NCBI GenBank assembly: GCA_024223125.1
Contig: JAAEOP010001212.1
Span: forward strand, 1 to 16,747
DNA: 16,747 nt
Source: Chloroflexota bacterium
Lineage (GTDB): Bacteria; Chloroflexota; Anaerolineae; Promineifilales; Promineifilaceae
Direction of reading: 5' to 3'
Below the pieces are notes generated by a model. That model searched no databases. It was not told the DNA's origin and saw only the letters and a program-made list of their open reading frames with translations. A program made the translations under genes and the position numbers. This document shows positions 7,239 through 14,278 of this stretch, in pieces. The stretch's first letter is position 1. Every line of letters starts with the position of its first letter.

Positions 7239-7304
7239 AGTAGCAAGCGTGCAAGTCGCGACTGTTTCTTGAAAGATAAACTTAACTTGCATACCTGCAA
7301 ACTT
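7239..7304. repeat. Degenerate repeat cluster in the gap before the first binding-protein gene
   Basis: The gap 7236-7349 holds GTAGCAAGCGTGCAAGTCGC (7239-7258), similar to the arm of the palindrome at 5344. It also holds the 10-base palindrome AGTCGCGACT (7254-7263) and the hairpin TTGCA-TACC-TGCAA (7287-7300, 5-bp stem). GCAAGT at 7251-7256 and ACTTGC at 7285-7290 are also inverted copies. No convincing promoter was found here, so read-through from the CapA gene is possible. Confidence 0.45.
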
Positions 7305-7349
7305 CCCAGTAGCATATTGGCACATATAAATAGACATAAGGAGGAGAAA

Positions 7350-9902
7350 ATGTCTGAGGGAAAAAGTAATTCTGGTAGTTCGATTAGCACCATTTTGTTA
7401 ATTGCATTGGGTGTTTTATTTTTGGTTGTGGCCTGCACGCTTATTTTTCAGTTGGTGCGGCCGTCTGATGGATTGCCAACGGCCGTGCCCACCGCCGGCC
7501 CTGGAACCGCTCAGCCCGAAGCGGGAGATGCCTGGGAACGGATTCAGGCCAACGGCAAGATGGTTGTCGGAACCACCGTCAATTACCCCCCCTTTGAATA
7601 TTACAACGACAACTTTCAGATGGATGGGTTTGATATTGCTTTAATCCAAGAAGTTGGCAAACGGTTGGGGGTGCAGGTCGAAATAAAAGATATGGCTTTT
7701 GCCGGTCTGGAAGAAGCGCTGCAAATTAACCAGGTAGATGTGGTTGCGGCCGCGCTCACCGTCACCGATCAGCGTAAGGGCGTGGTAGATTTCTCTAACA
7801 CCTACTTCATGAGCGAAGACGCGCTGTTAGCCAATTCTGGTTCAGCCATCAACTCCATTGATAACATTGACCAACTGGCTGACAAAAAGGTGGGCGTAGA
7901 ACGAGGAACTGTTTACGATAATTGGCTGCAAAAGAATATGGTGGAAACGGGGAAGATGCCCCCGCAAAATCTGCTGGTGTATGAAAGTATGGACCATGCT
8001 TTGCGTGATTTGCGTGAAGGGCGTAGCGATCTGGTTGCTCTGGACAAAATTCCGGCCGATGCGGCCGTACAGGCAGGGGGTGTCAAACTGGTTGGCGAAG
8101 GGTTGAATATGCAACAAATTGCATTGGGCATAGGCAAAGGGCAAACAAACCTTCAGGCGCAGCTAAACAGCGCCCTGACAGATATGCAAAATGACGGCAC
8201 ACTCAACCAGCTTGTCAAACAATATATGGCGTTTGATGATGATAATATTGTGCCCCTGCCTACTCCCGATAATACGGCTACACCCGTGCCCACCGCCACG
8301 CCGCAGCCTTGTGTAGACGGTATGGGTTTTGTCCAAGATTTGAATCTGGATGACAACAATATGACTACGCCGCCTAAAATGGTTCCTAGTTGGGCATTTA
8401 CCAAAGGGTGGCGTATCCGTAACACGGGCACTTGTCCCTGGGAAGTGAGCTATACAATGGTTTATGTAGATGGCAACCATCCGGCGGCGCAAATGGGCGG
8501 GCAGCCTACGCCTGTAACAGCCGTCGTTCAGCCTGGCCAAACCAATGATATGTTTATAGATTTGGTCGCTCCCATACGGCCGGGAACCTATCAAGGCTTC
8601 TGGCAGATGACTAATGCTCAGGGCGTACCATTTGGCGACCGCGTTTGGGTTGGCATTGAGGTTATTGGCGCCGCCACCGTTACCCCGGCGCCTACACAAA
8701 CCCCCTCGCCTAATATTAGCTTTACGGTGGACCGTTCCTCCATTAACCAGGGGGATTGTGTGGTTTTTAACTGGAATGTAACCGGAGCCAATGAAGTCTA
8801 CTTCTATGAAAGTGGCGAACCATGGCAGCAAAATCAGGTTGCACCGCAGGGTGGCAGCCAGGAATGCCCCCAATCTACAATAACGTATGAGTTAAGGGTG
8901 CAGTGGCCCGACGGCCGTACCGAAATTAAACAAATCACCATCTACGTGCAGCCAGTGGATACTGCTCCCGTCATTGACCAATTTACCCTGACGCCTGCCT
9001 ACCAGATTAATGTAGGCGATTGTGTTCTCATTCAATGGAAAGTGTCGGGCAAGGTGGACACCGTTAACATTTATCGCAACGACAACATTTTGTGGGGAAC
9101 AGCGCCCATAAGTCATCAGCTTAATGATTGTCCACCGGGAACAGGCAATGTATCTTACCGCATTGAGGCGATTGGTCCCGGCGGTACGAACCAGGCACAG
9201 CAAAACTTGACCATCGTGCAGCCAACCTCAACGCCGCCAACGGCAACGTCTATTCCACCAGACCCGGCGCCTGAAATTCATTCCTTCCTGGTAACGCCGT
9301 CTCAAATCCCGGCCGGGGATTGTGTGCAGATTTCCTGGAACACGGGTGGCGGTACGTCAAAAGTACAATTGAAGCGGAATGGTAAAGTTATCTACGACAA
9401 TGCACCGCTGCAAGGGTCAACACAAGATTGCCTATCAGACGCCGGGGATTACACCTACCGTTTGAAAGCAAAGAATAATGCCGACCAATCCACGGTATCT
9501 GATCAACCGGTAAAGGTGAATCCCAAGGAACCAGACGACCCCACGCTGTTCCAAAAATGGTGGATGACTGCTTATTGGGATAGCGTTTCTCTAGTTCCAA
9601 TTTTGCCGGGAACCACTGTGTGGATTCAGTTTAGACAAGAAGACAATAAATTTACTGGTAGTACAGGCTGTAACAATTACAATGGTTCCTTTAAAACGTC
9701 TGGCAATTCATTGCAAATAGATAACAATATCTCCAGCACAGGCAATACCTGTTCAGACCCGCCCGGCGTTATGGAGCAGGAAAGCGCTTACTTCAATAGT
9801 TTGACATCTGTGGCTGCCTATTCCATCCAAGGATCGCAGTTGCAGATGACGGATCAATCAGGTAAGACGATTCTCAAATTTGGCCTGGCCCAACCGAGAT
9901 AA
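7350..9902 (+). CDS. Membrane-tethered SBP_bac_3 - FW/NBR1 - 3x Ig-like - META protein (paralog 1)
   Basis: 850 residues. ATG 7350 is chosen over the in-frame 7269 start because AAGGAGG stands just upstream. A hydrophobic anchor covers about 14-36; Cys29 makes a weak lipobox (VVAC), but the hydrophobic stretch continues past it, so a TM anchor is likelier. SBP_bac_3 spans 60-296 (WERIQANGKMVVGTTVNYPP; Arg142 in TVTDQRKGVVDFS and Asp232 sit where family members hold the amino acid carboxylate and amino groups). A Pro/Thr linker is followed by an FW (NBR1 Ig-like) domain at 321-440, with Trp348, 354, 364, 418 and 433 and likely disulfide Cys321-Cys362. Three Ig-like modules follow (about 455-533, 539-624, 640-724), each with two Cys 36 residues apart. 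A META/HslJ domain closes the protein (733-846; GSTGCNNYNGSF, Cys774/Cys801). No transporter partners lie nearby, so a surface sensor or capture role is inferred. Confidence 0.88.
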   Translation: MSEGKSNSGSSISTILLIALGVLFLVVACTLIFQLVRPSDGLPTAVPTAGPGTAQPEAGDAWERIQANGKMVVGTTVNYPPFEYYNDNFQMDGFDIALIQEVGKRLGVQVEIKDMAFAGLEEALQINQVDVVAAALTVTDQRKGVVDFSNTYFMSEDALLANSGSAINSIDNIDQLADKKVGVERGTVYDNWLQKNMVETGKMPPQNLLVYESMDHALRDLREGRSDLVALDKIPADAAVQAGGVKLVGEGLNMQQIALGIGKGQTNLQAQLNSALTDMQNDGTLNQLVKQYMAFDDDNIVPLPTPDNTATPVPTATPQPCVDGMGFVQDLNLDDNNMTTPPKMVPSWAFTKGWRIRNTGTCPWEVSYTMVYVDGNHPAAQMGGQPTPVTAVVQPGQTNDMFIDLVAPIRPGTYQGFWQMTNAQGVPFGDRVWVGIEVIGAATVTPAPTQTPSPNISFTVDRSSINQGDCVVFNWNVTGANEVYFYESGEPWQQNQVAPQGGSQECPQSTITYELRVQWPDGRTEIKQITIYVQPVDTAPVIDQFTLTPAYQINVGDCVLIQWKVSGKVDTVNIYRNDNILWGTAPISHQLNDCPPGTGNVSYRIEAIGPGGTNQAQQNLTIVQPTSTPPTATSIPPDPAPEIHSFLVTPSQIPAGDCVQISWNTGGGTSKVQLKRNGKVIYDNAPLQGSTQDCLSDAGDYTYRLKAKNNADQSTVSDQPVKVNPKEPDDPTLFQKWWMTAYWDSVSLVPILPGTTVWIQFRQEDNKFTGSTGCNNYNGSFKTSGNSLQIDNNISSTGNTCSDPPGVMEQESAYFNSLTSVAAYSIQGSQLQMTDQSGKTILKFGLAQPR

Positions 9903-9970
9903 TAGTAAGGAACGACGAATTTTTAAGTTGAGCACAGAAATTTGATTTTTTCAAGGAATCGGATTTCTAA

Positions 9971-10015
9971 ATGCAAAAAATTCGACTTCTGATTGCAGAT
10001 GACTGCGACGGATGA
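9971..10015 (+). pseudogene. Possible relic of a response-regulator N-terminus
   Basis: The 14-codon frame MQKIRLLIADDCDG, then stop, has exactly the form of the first strand and acidic pocket of a receiver domain (IRLLIADD). In the next frame, from 10012, MREETGCY continues in a way that resembles the following helix of such proteins, so one or more indels may have destroyed the reading frame. It lies in the 149-base gap between the two paralogous binding-protein genes; the rest of the gap is AT-rich and shows only 9-base inverted copies of CGAATTTTT (9916-9924, 9976-9984). A short leader peptide for the next gene, or chance, cannot be excluded. Confidence 0.4.
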
Positions 10016-10051
10016 GAGAAGAAACGGGTTGTTATTGAAGTGAGGAGAAGT

Positions 10052-12580
10052 ATGAGTGAGAAACAGAAGAGCAATGTTGTCCTGGTTATACTGGTAGCCG
10101 CATTCATATTGACGGCCGTCGCCCTAATTTGGGTATTGACACGGCCGTCGTCCTCCTCTCCGCCTTCCCCAGAATCGTCAGACGCCTGGGAACGGATACA
10201 GGCCAGCGGTAAAATTGTAGTTGGCACCTCGGCCGATTACCCTCCCTTTGAATACTACAACAGCAACTTCCAGCTAGATGGTTTTGACATTGCCCTGATG
10301 CGCGAAATAGGGCAAAAGTTGGGTGTGCAAGTAGAGTTTCGTGATGTTGTTTTTGACGGTCTGAGCGACGCCTTGCAGCTGCAAGAGATAGACGCTACCA
10401 TTGCCGCCCTCACCGTTACTAATGAACGGGAGCAAGTTGTAGACTTTTCCCAAATCTACTTCGTTAGCGAAGACGCCATCATCGCCTCTCAAGGATCAGC
10501 CATTACGGAAATTAACAATGTTAACGAAATGGCGCCTTACCGGATTGGCGTGCAAAAATCTACCGTTTATCAGCGTTGGCTTTCTGACAGTCTGGTCAGT
10601 ACCGGTCTCATGCCCGAACAAAATTTGCAGGTGTATGGTCAGGCTGACCAGGCGGTAGCCGACTTGATTGCCGGGCGCATTGATCTGGTCGTGTTAGATT
10701 TACAGCCGGCGGAAGTGGCTGTCGGTTTGGGCACGGTCAAAATTGTGGGGCAGGGGTTAAACCGGCAGCAGATGGCTATTGCGGTACAGAATGGGCAGGG
10801 GGCGCTCCAGGGCAAATTAAATGAGGCTTTGACGGCCCTGCAAAATGAGGGCCGCATTGCCCAACTGGCATTGGATTATATGAATATTCCTCCTGACCAT
10901 ATTTTGCCGCCGCCTACGCCGGTTCCTTCGACGACGCCTGTGCCCACGGCCACGGCCGTACCTTGTGTAGACAGCATGAAATATATTCAGGACTTGAACC
11001 TGGATGATGACAACATGCAAAATCCGCCCCAAATGCAGCCCGGTCTGGCCTTCCGCAAAGGGTGGCGCGTACAGAATGTGGGAACCTGTACTTGGGAAAC
11101 CAACTACTACCTACTTTACGTGAACGGCAACACACCAGAGGCGCGTATGGGTGGACAGGCTACGTTTGTCAATCGTCAGGTACGGCCGGGGGAAATGTAC
11201 GATATGTGGGTTGACCTGGTATCTCCTCTGCAACCCGGCGTTTACCAGGGGTTTTGGGCCATGCACAATGACCAGGGTAAGCAGTTTGGCGACCGTATTT
11301 GGGTTGGTATTGAGGTGATTGGGCCGGCCACAGCTACCCCGGCTGCCACCCAAACGCCGTCGCCGAATATTACTTTTACGGTAGATAGAACCCAGATTAA
11401 CGCCAGTGAATGTGTTACTTTTAGCTGGGATGTGGTGGGGGCCAATGCTGTTTATTTCTATGCTTCCGGGCAACCCTGGGAGCCAAATCAGGTTCCAGCG
11501 CAAAGCGGCCGTAGTGAATGTCCTCCGGTTACAACAACGTATGAACTGCGAGTAGATTGGCCCGACGGCCGCGTGGAAATCAAACAGATCACCATCTACG
11601 TTATCCCCGTTGCCGGCGCGCCGGTCATTGAACGCTTTACGGTGAACCCGCCCTATGAAATTTTCACCGAGCAATGTGTTGATATTAGCTGGGCTGTTTC
11701 TGGAGAGGTAGACAGCATTACCATTTTGCGTAATGATGAAGTCTTATGGCCCAATGCGCCTGTTAATGGTTCACGGCAAGATTGCCCTCCAGACGCCGGA
11801 GAGATGTTGTATAAGATTTCGGCCGTTGGCCCGGGAGGAACCAGTCAGCAAACTCACCGGATCAATGTCATTCAGCCGACCGCACAGCCTCCCACAAATA
11901 CCCCCGTCCCGGCCACACCTGTACCCATCCCACCTCAGATTGACCGCTTTAGCGTTCATCCAGAGGAGATCGTTCAGGGAGATTGTGTCAGCATCTCTTG
12001 GAGTGTGAGCGGGGAGGCCAGTCTGATCCAGATTAAGCGAGATGGTATTGTGGTGTTGGACAATGCCGGTTATAACGGCACACTTCAAGATTGCCTGAAT
12101 ACGGTGGGGACAATCACGTATCGTATTGAAGCCAGTAATCAGGTGGGTGATTTTGCTTTTCAGGAAGCGGCCGTTAATGTACAAGCCGCCCCAGATGAGA
12201 ATTTACCGCTGGTGGGCACAGATTGGACACTGACAGATTATTGGGATGGCGCTGGCGCAATGCGAGCTGTCCTTAGTGGCGCCTCGATTAACGCCCAATT
12301 TGGCTCTGATAATAAAGTGACGGGGTCATCGGGCTGCAACACGTACAGCGCCGATTATGCTTTGTTCACGATTGAGGGTTCCATCTCCATTCAGCCGCCG
12401 ACGGGTACAAATATTGCTTGTGCGGAACCGGCGGGCATTATGGATCAGGAGCAGACGTATCTAAATACTTTACCCACAGTAACGACTTATCAAATTAGCA
12501 AAAATGTGCTGGAATTATGGGATGCAGAGGGGCGTATGGTATTGCGCTATGAAGCCAAACCGGAACCACAGCCGCGATGA
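10052..12580 (+). CDS. Membrane-tethered SBP_bac_3 - FW/NBR1 - 3x Ig-like - META protein (paralog 2)
   Basis: 842 residues from ATG 10052, chosen for AGGAG at 10043-10047; a GTG 12 bases upstream is in frame. The domain order is the same as in the gene at 7350. TM anchor about 9-30 (no Cys, so not a lipoprotein). SBP_bac_3 44-279, with Arg126 and Asp216 at the ligand-contact positions. FW domain 305-424 (Cys305-Cys346). Three Ig-like modules with Cys pairs 454/490, 542/578 and 645/681, again 36 residues apart. META 720-835 (GSSGCNTYSADY; Cys762/Cys790). It is the product of a tandem duplication: similarity runs along the whole length and through the linkers (CVDxMxxxQDLNLDDxNM). Its stop overlaps the start of the nuclease-fold gene (ATGA), so both are probably translated together. 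A shared extracellular role is inferred. Confidence 0.88.
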   Translation: MSEKQKSNVVLVILVAAFILTAVALIWVLTRPSSSSPPSPESSDAWERIQASGKIVVGTSADYPPFEYYNSNFQLDGFDIALMREIGQKLGVQVEFRDVVFDGLSDALQLQEIDATIAALTVTNEREQVVDFSQIYFVSEDAIIASQGSAITEINNVNEMAPYRIGVQKSTVYQRWLSDSLVSTGLMPEQNLQVYGQADQAVADLIAGRIDLVVLDLQPAEVAVGLGTVKIVGQGLNRQQMAIAVQNGQGALQGKLNEALTALQNEGRIAQLALDYMNIPPDHILPPPTPVPSTTPVPTATAVPCVDSMKYIQDLNLDDDNMQNPPQMQPGLAFRKGWRVQNVGTCTWETNYYLLYVNGNTPEARMGGQATFVNRQVRPGEMYDMWVDLVSPLQPGVYQGFWAMHNDQGKQFGDRIWVGIEVIGPATATPAATQTPSPNITFTVDRTQINASECVTFSWDVVGANAVYFYASGQPWEPNQVPAQSGRSECPPVTTTYELRVDWPDGRVEIKQITIYVIPVAGAPVIERFTVNPPYEIFTEQCVDISWAVSGEVDSITILRNDEVLWPNAPVNGSRQDCPPDAGEMLYKISAVGPGGTSQQTHRINVIQPTAQPPTNTPVPATPVPIPPQIDRFSVHPEEIVQGDCVSISWSVSGEASLIQIKRDGIVVLDNAGYNGTLQDCLNTVGTITYRIEASNQVGDFAFQEAAVNVQAAPDENLPLVGTDWTLTDYWDGAGAMRAVLSGASINAQFGSDNKVTGSSGCNTYSADYALFTIEGSISIQPPTGTNIACAEPAGIMDQEQTYLNTLPTVTTYQISKNVLELWDAEGRMVLRYEAKPEPQPR

Positions 12581-13398
12581 TATACATTGTCGTTGTCCTG
12601 GTTTCTCTGGCAGGGCTGATGGGATGCCAGGGTGCGGAGAATTATAATGACCTCTCTGGCCCTCTGTTTGTGGGGAATTATGCGCCTGAACAAATAGAGG
12701 ACAACGGCTGTATTAAAATCATCACCTGGAACATAAAGTTTGCAGAAAATGTGACCCAGGCGTTGGCTGAACTGGAAAGTGTACCGGAATTACAGGAGGT
12801 GGATTTTTTGCTGCTGCAAGAGATGGATGAAACGGCCGTAGAAACAATGGCCCAAACACTGGCATACAACCACGTTTATTTTCCGGCCTCACTGCATCCG
12901 CAAAATGGCAAAAATTTTGGCAATGCTATCCTCTCTAAATGGCCACTTTCCAATCCCCAAAAATTACTGCTGCCCCATGAAAATCCCACCAATGCTCAAA
13001 CCCGCATTGCAACCAAAGCAACGGCCGCAATGGGGGGCCGGGAAATCCTGCTTTATAGTGTGCATACGGAAACGGTCTGGTTGGGCGAAGAGAAACGCTT
13101 GCAACAGGTAGACGTCATCGTCAATGATATTGCAGATGAGAATACCTGGGTGATTGTGGGCGGGGATTTTAATACGGTGCAAGAGGATGAGGTGACGGCC
13201 GTAACTGAACGTTTTGCTACGATTGACCTGCGCCGGGTTTCGGTGGGAGCGGAACCAACAGTTAAAAGATTTGGATTAGAATTTTCGGCCGACCATATTT
13301 TTGCACGCGACGGCACACTCAGCGACAATGGGGTCTGGTCAGATACAGAAGCCAGCGACCATTATCCAGTTTGGGTGGTGTTGGATTTGGGAGATTAG
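12577..13398 (+). CDS. Endonuclease/exonuclease/phosphatase-fold lipoprotein
   Basis: 273 residues. The ATG at 12577 overlaps the TGA of the upstream gene by 4 bases, implying translational coupling. The N-terminus is a short lipoprotein signal, IVVVLVSLAGLMGC, with lipid-modified Cys17; it lacks the usual positive charge before the hydrophobic core. The DNase I-like motifs are complete: ITWNIKF (Asn52), LLLQEMDE (Glu82), LLYSVHTET (His163), VGGDFNT (Asp197, Asn199), FSADHIF (Asp239, His240) and SDHYPVW (Asp261, His262). Enzymes of this fold are metal-dependent phosphodiesterases or phosphatases acting on nucleic acids, phosphoinositides or sphingomyelin. Activity outside the membrane is predicted, but the substrate cannot be read from the sequence. 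Confidence 0.88.
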   Translation: MIYIVVVLVSLAGLMGCQGAENYNDLSGPLFVGNYAPEQIEDNGCIKIITWNIKFAENVTQALAELESVPELQEVDFLLLQEMDETAVETMAQTLAYNHVYFPASLHPQNGKNFGNAILSKWPLSNPQKLLLPHENPTNAQTRIATKATAAMGGREILLYSVHTETVWLGEEKRLQQVDVIVNDIADENTWVIVGGDFNTVQEDEVTAVTERFATIDLRRVSVGAEPTVKRFGLEFSADHIFARDGTLSDNGVWSDTEASDHYPVWVVLDLGD

Positions 13399-13426
13399 GA
13401 GATTGGGAGATTTAGTCTCCTATCTC
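13391..13426. repeat. GGAGATT heptamers forming a hairpin after the nuclease-fold gene
   Basis: Three GGAGATT copies (13391-13411) overlap the stop codon. The arms 13399-13410 and 13416-13426 pair around TTTAG with one bulge and one G-U pair. There is no T-run, so termination is uncertain. The heptamer is the reverse complement of the array at 3266. Confidence 0.5.
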
Positions 13427-13454
13427 AGAGACAAAATAGTTACACGGTTTAAGA

Positions 13455-14129
13455 ATGGATTTACGATCTTCACTACAAGTATGGCGGCGCATGATCAGCC
13501 GTCCCAGCGAGGAAGTTTTTGCTGATGAATTGACACGGTCGTATGCGCGATTGAGTACGGCCGTCATCTGGTTGACGGCCGCCGGACTGGTGACTGTGTT
13601 GGTATGGATGCTCATCTTTCTGTTACTCAACCCGGTGGAGCAATCTATGGATTTAACTGTAGAGTTTTTGGCTCAATCGAGCATCCCTCAGGATGTGATT
13701 GACGAGACGGTTGAGCAGATGGAGCAAACGGCCGAAGCCAGTATGTTTTTGCTGCTCTGTTTCTTTCTAATTGGCATTCCCTTAGGCACAATGCTCTGGT
13801 CTGGTCTGTTGTGGCTGATTGCCAGAGCGATGGGGGGCAGCGGTAGCTTTGAACAGCAAACCTACCTCATCGCTGCTTTTACAGCGCCCCTGGTTATGCT
13901 CAATGCGGTTTTGTATTTGTTTCCTTTGCTGGGGCCGCTGCTTGTTTTGGGGATGACTCTGTATATGTTCTACCTGACCTATTTTGCCTTAAAGGTAGTA
14001 CATCAGTTATCGTCGGGAAAAACGGCCACTCTGATTATCACCCCCGTCGTAGCTCTACTTGTATTAGGTTGTTGTATGTCCACATTATGGCTGGCGTTGT
14101 TAGGCACGGCCGTGAATGGGTTAGCTTAA
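13455..14129 (+). CDS. Yip1-like polytopic membrane protein
   Basis: 224 residues. About five membrane segments are visible at 34-58, 97-123, 137-157, 159-182 and 190-218. The N-terminal amphipathic part (VWRRMISRPSEEVFADE) resembles the short segment before the first helix in bacterial Yip1/DUF1282-type proteins, and the hydrophobic pattern fits that family. The loop 61-96 is acidic and probably outside. No catalytic motif is seen and the function is unknown. ATG 13455 lacks a good SD; ATG 13491 would remove 12 residues and is an alternative. It lies 56 bases after the nuclease-fold gene and may share its transcript. Confidence 0.75.
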   Translation: MDLRSSLQVWRRMISRPSEEVFADELTRSYARLSTAVIWLTAAGLVTVLVWMLIFLLLNPVEQSMDLTVEFLAQSSIPQDVIDETVEQMEQTAEASMFLLLCFFLIGIPLGTMLWSGLLWLIARAMGGSGSFEQQTYLIAAFTAPLVMLNAVLYLFPLLGPLLVLGMTLYMFYLTYFALKVVHQLSSGKTATLIITPVVALLVLGCCMSTLWLALLGTAVNGLA

Positions 14130-14150
14130 TGTATTATCTTGTAACTTTAC

Positions 14151-14230
14151 AGGTCATTCCTGCGAAGTCAGGAATCCACACATCTGGATACCCGCCTTCG
14201 CGGAGCCTGCCCTCGTGAAGACGGGGGTAA
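14151..14230. repeat. Hairpin-rich intergenic repeat
   Basis: The perfect stem ATTCCTG-CGAAGT-CAGGAAT (14156-14175) is followed by ATCCA/TGGAT (14174-14189) and a third stem, CCCTCGT with ACGGGGG (one G-U pair). The wording (GTCATTCCTGCGAAG, then TGGATACCCGCCTTCGCGG) resembles the dispersed palindromic repeats seen in many bacterial genomes. No ORF lies in the gap 14130-14278. Confidence 0.55.
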
Positions 14231-14231
14231 G

Positions 14232-14250
14232 ACAGTCAAGAGCTGACTGT
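14232..14250. repeat. Perfect 7-bp hairpin upstream of the bactofilin-like gene
   Basis: ACAGTCA and TGACTGT pair around AGAGC. TATAGT (14250-14255), a fair -10 hexamer, directly follows, and the SD of the next gene is at 14269. The hairpin could be an operator or the end of the preceding repeat; no matching -35 box is evident. Confidence 0.4.
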
Positions 14251-14278
14251 ATAGTCATCTAACCTTCTGGAGGGAAAT

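Noticed and set aside
7371..7440. Paralog 1 considered as a lipoprotein because of VVAC at residues 26-29
   Set aside because: The hydrophobic segment continues beyond the Cys, and paralog 2 has no Cys at the same place, so a TM anchor is preferred.
8163..8873. 236-residue open frame on the minus strand
   Set aside because: It is opposite the SBP/FW/Ig gene, which shows complete domains. A similar antisense frame at 11111-11674 in the paralog arises simply because the two genes are alike.
9916..9984. CGAATTTTT ... AAAAATTCG as a hairpin or terminator
   Set aside because: The 9-base arms are very AT-rich and 51 bases apart; such a match is likely by chance.
13399..13426. Rho-independent terminator after the nuclease-fold gene
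   Set aside because: The hairpin has a bulge and no T-run follows, so it is listed as a repeat rather than a terminator.
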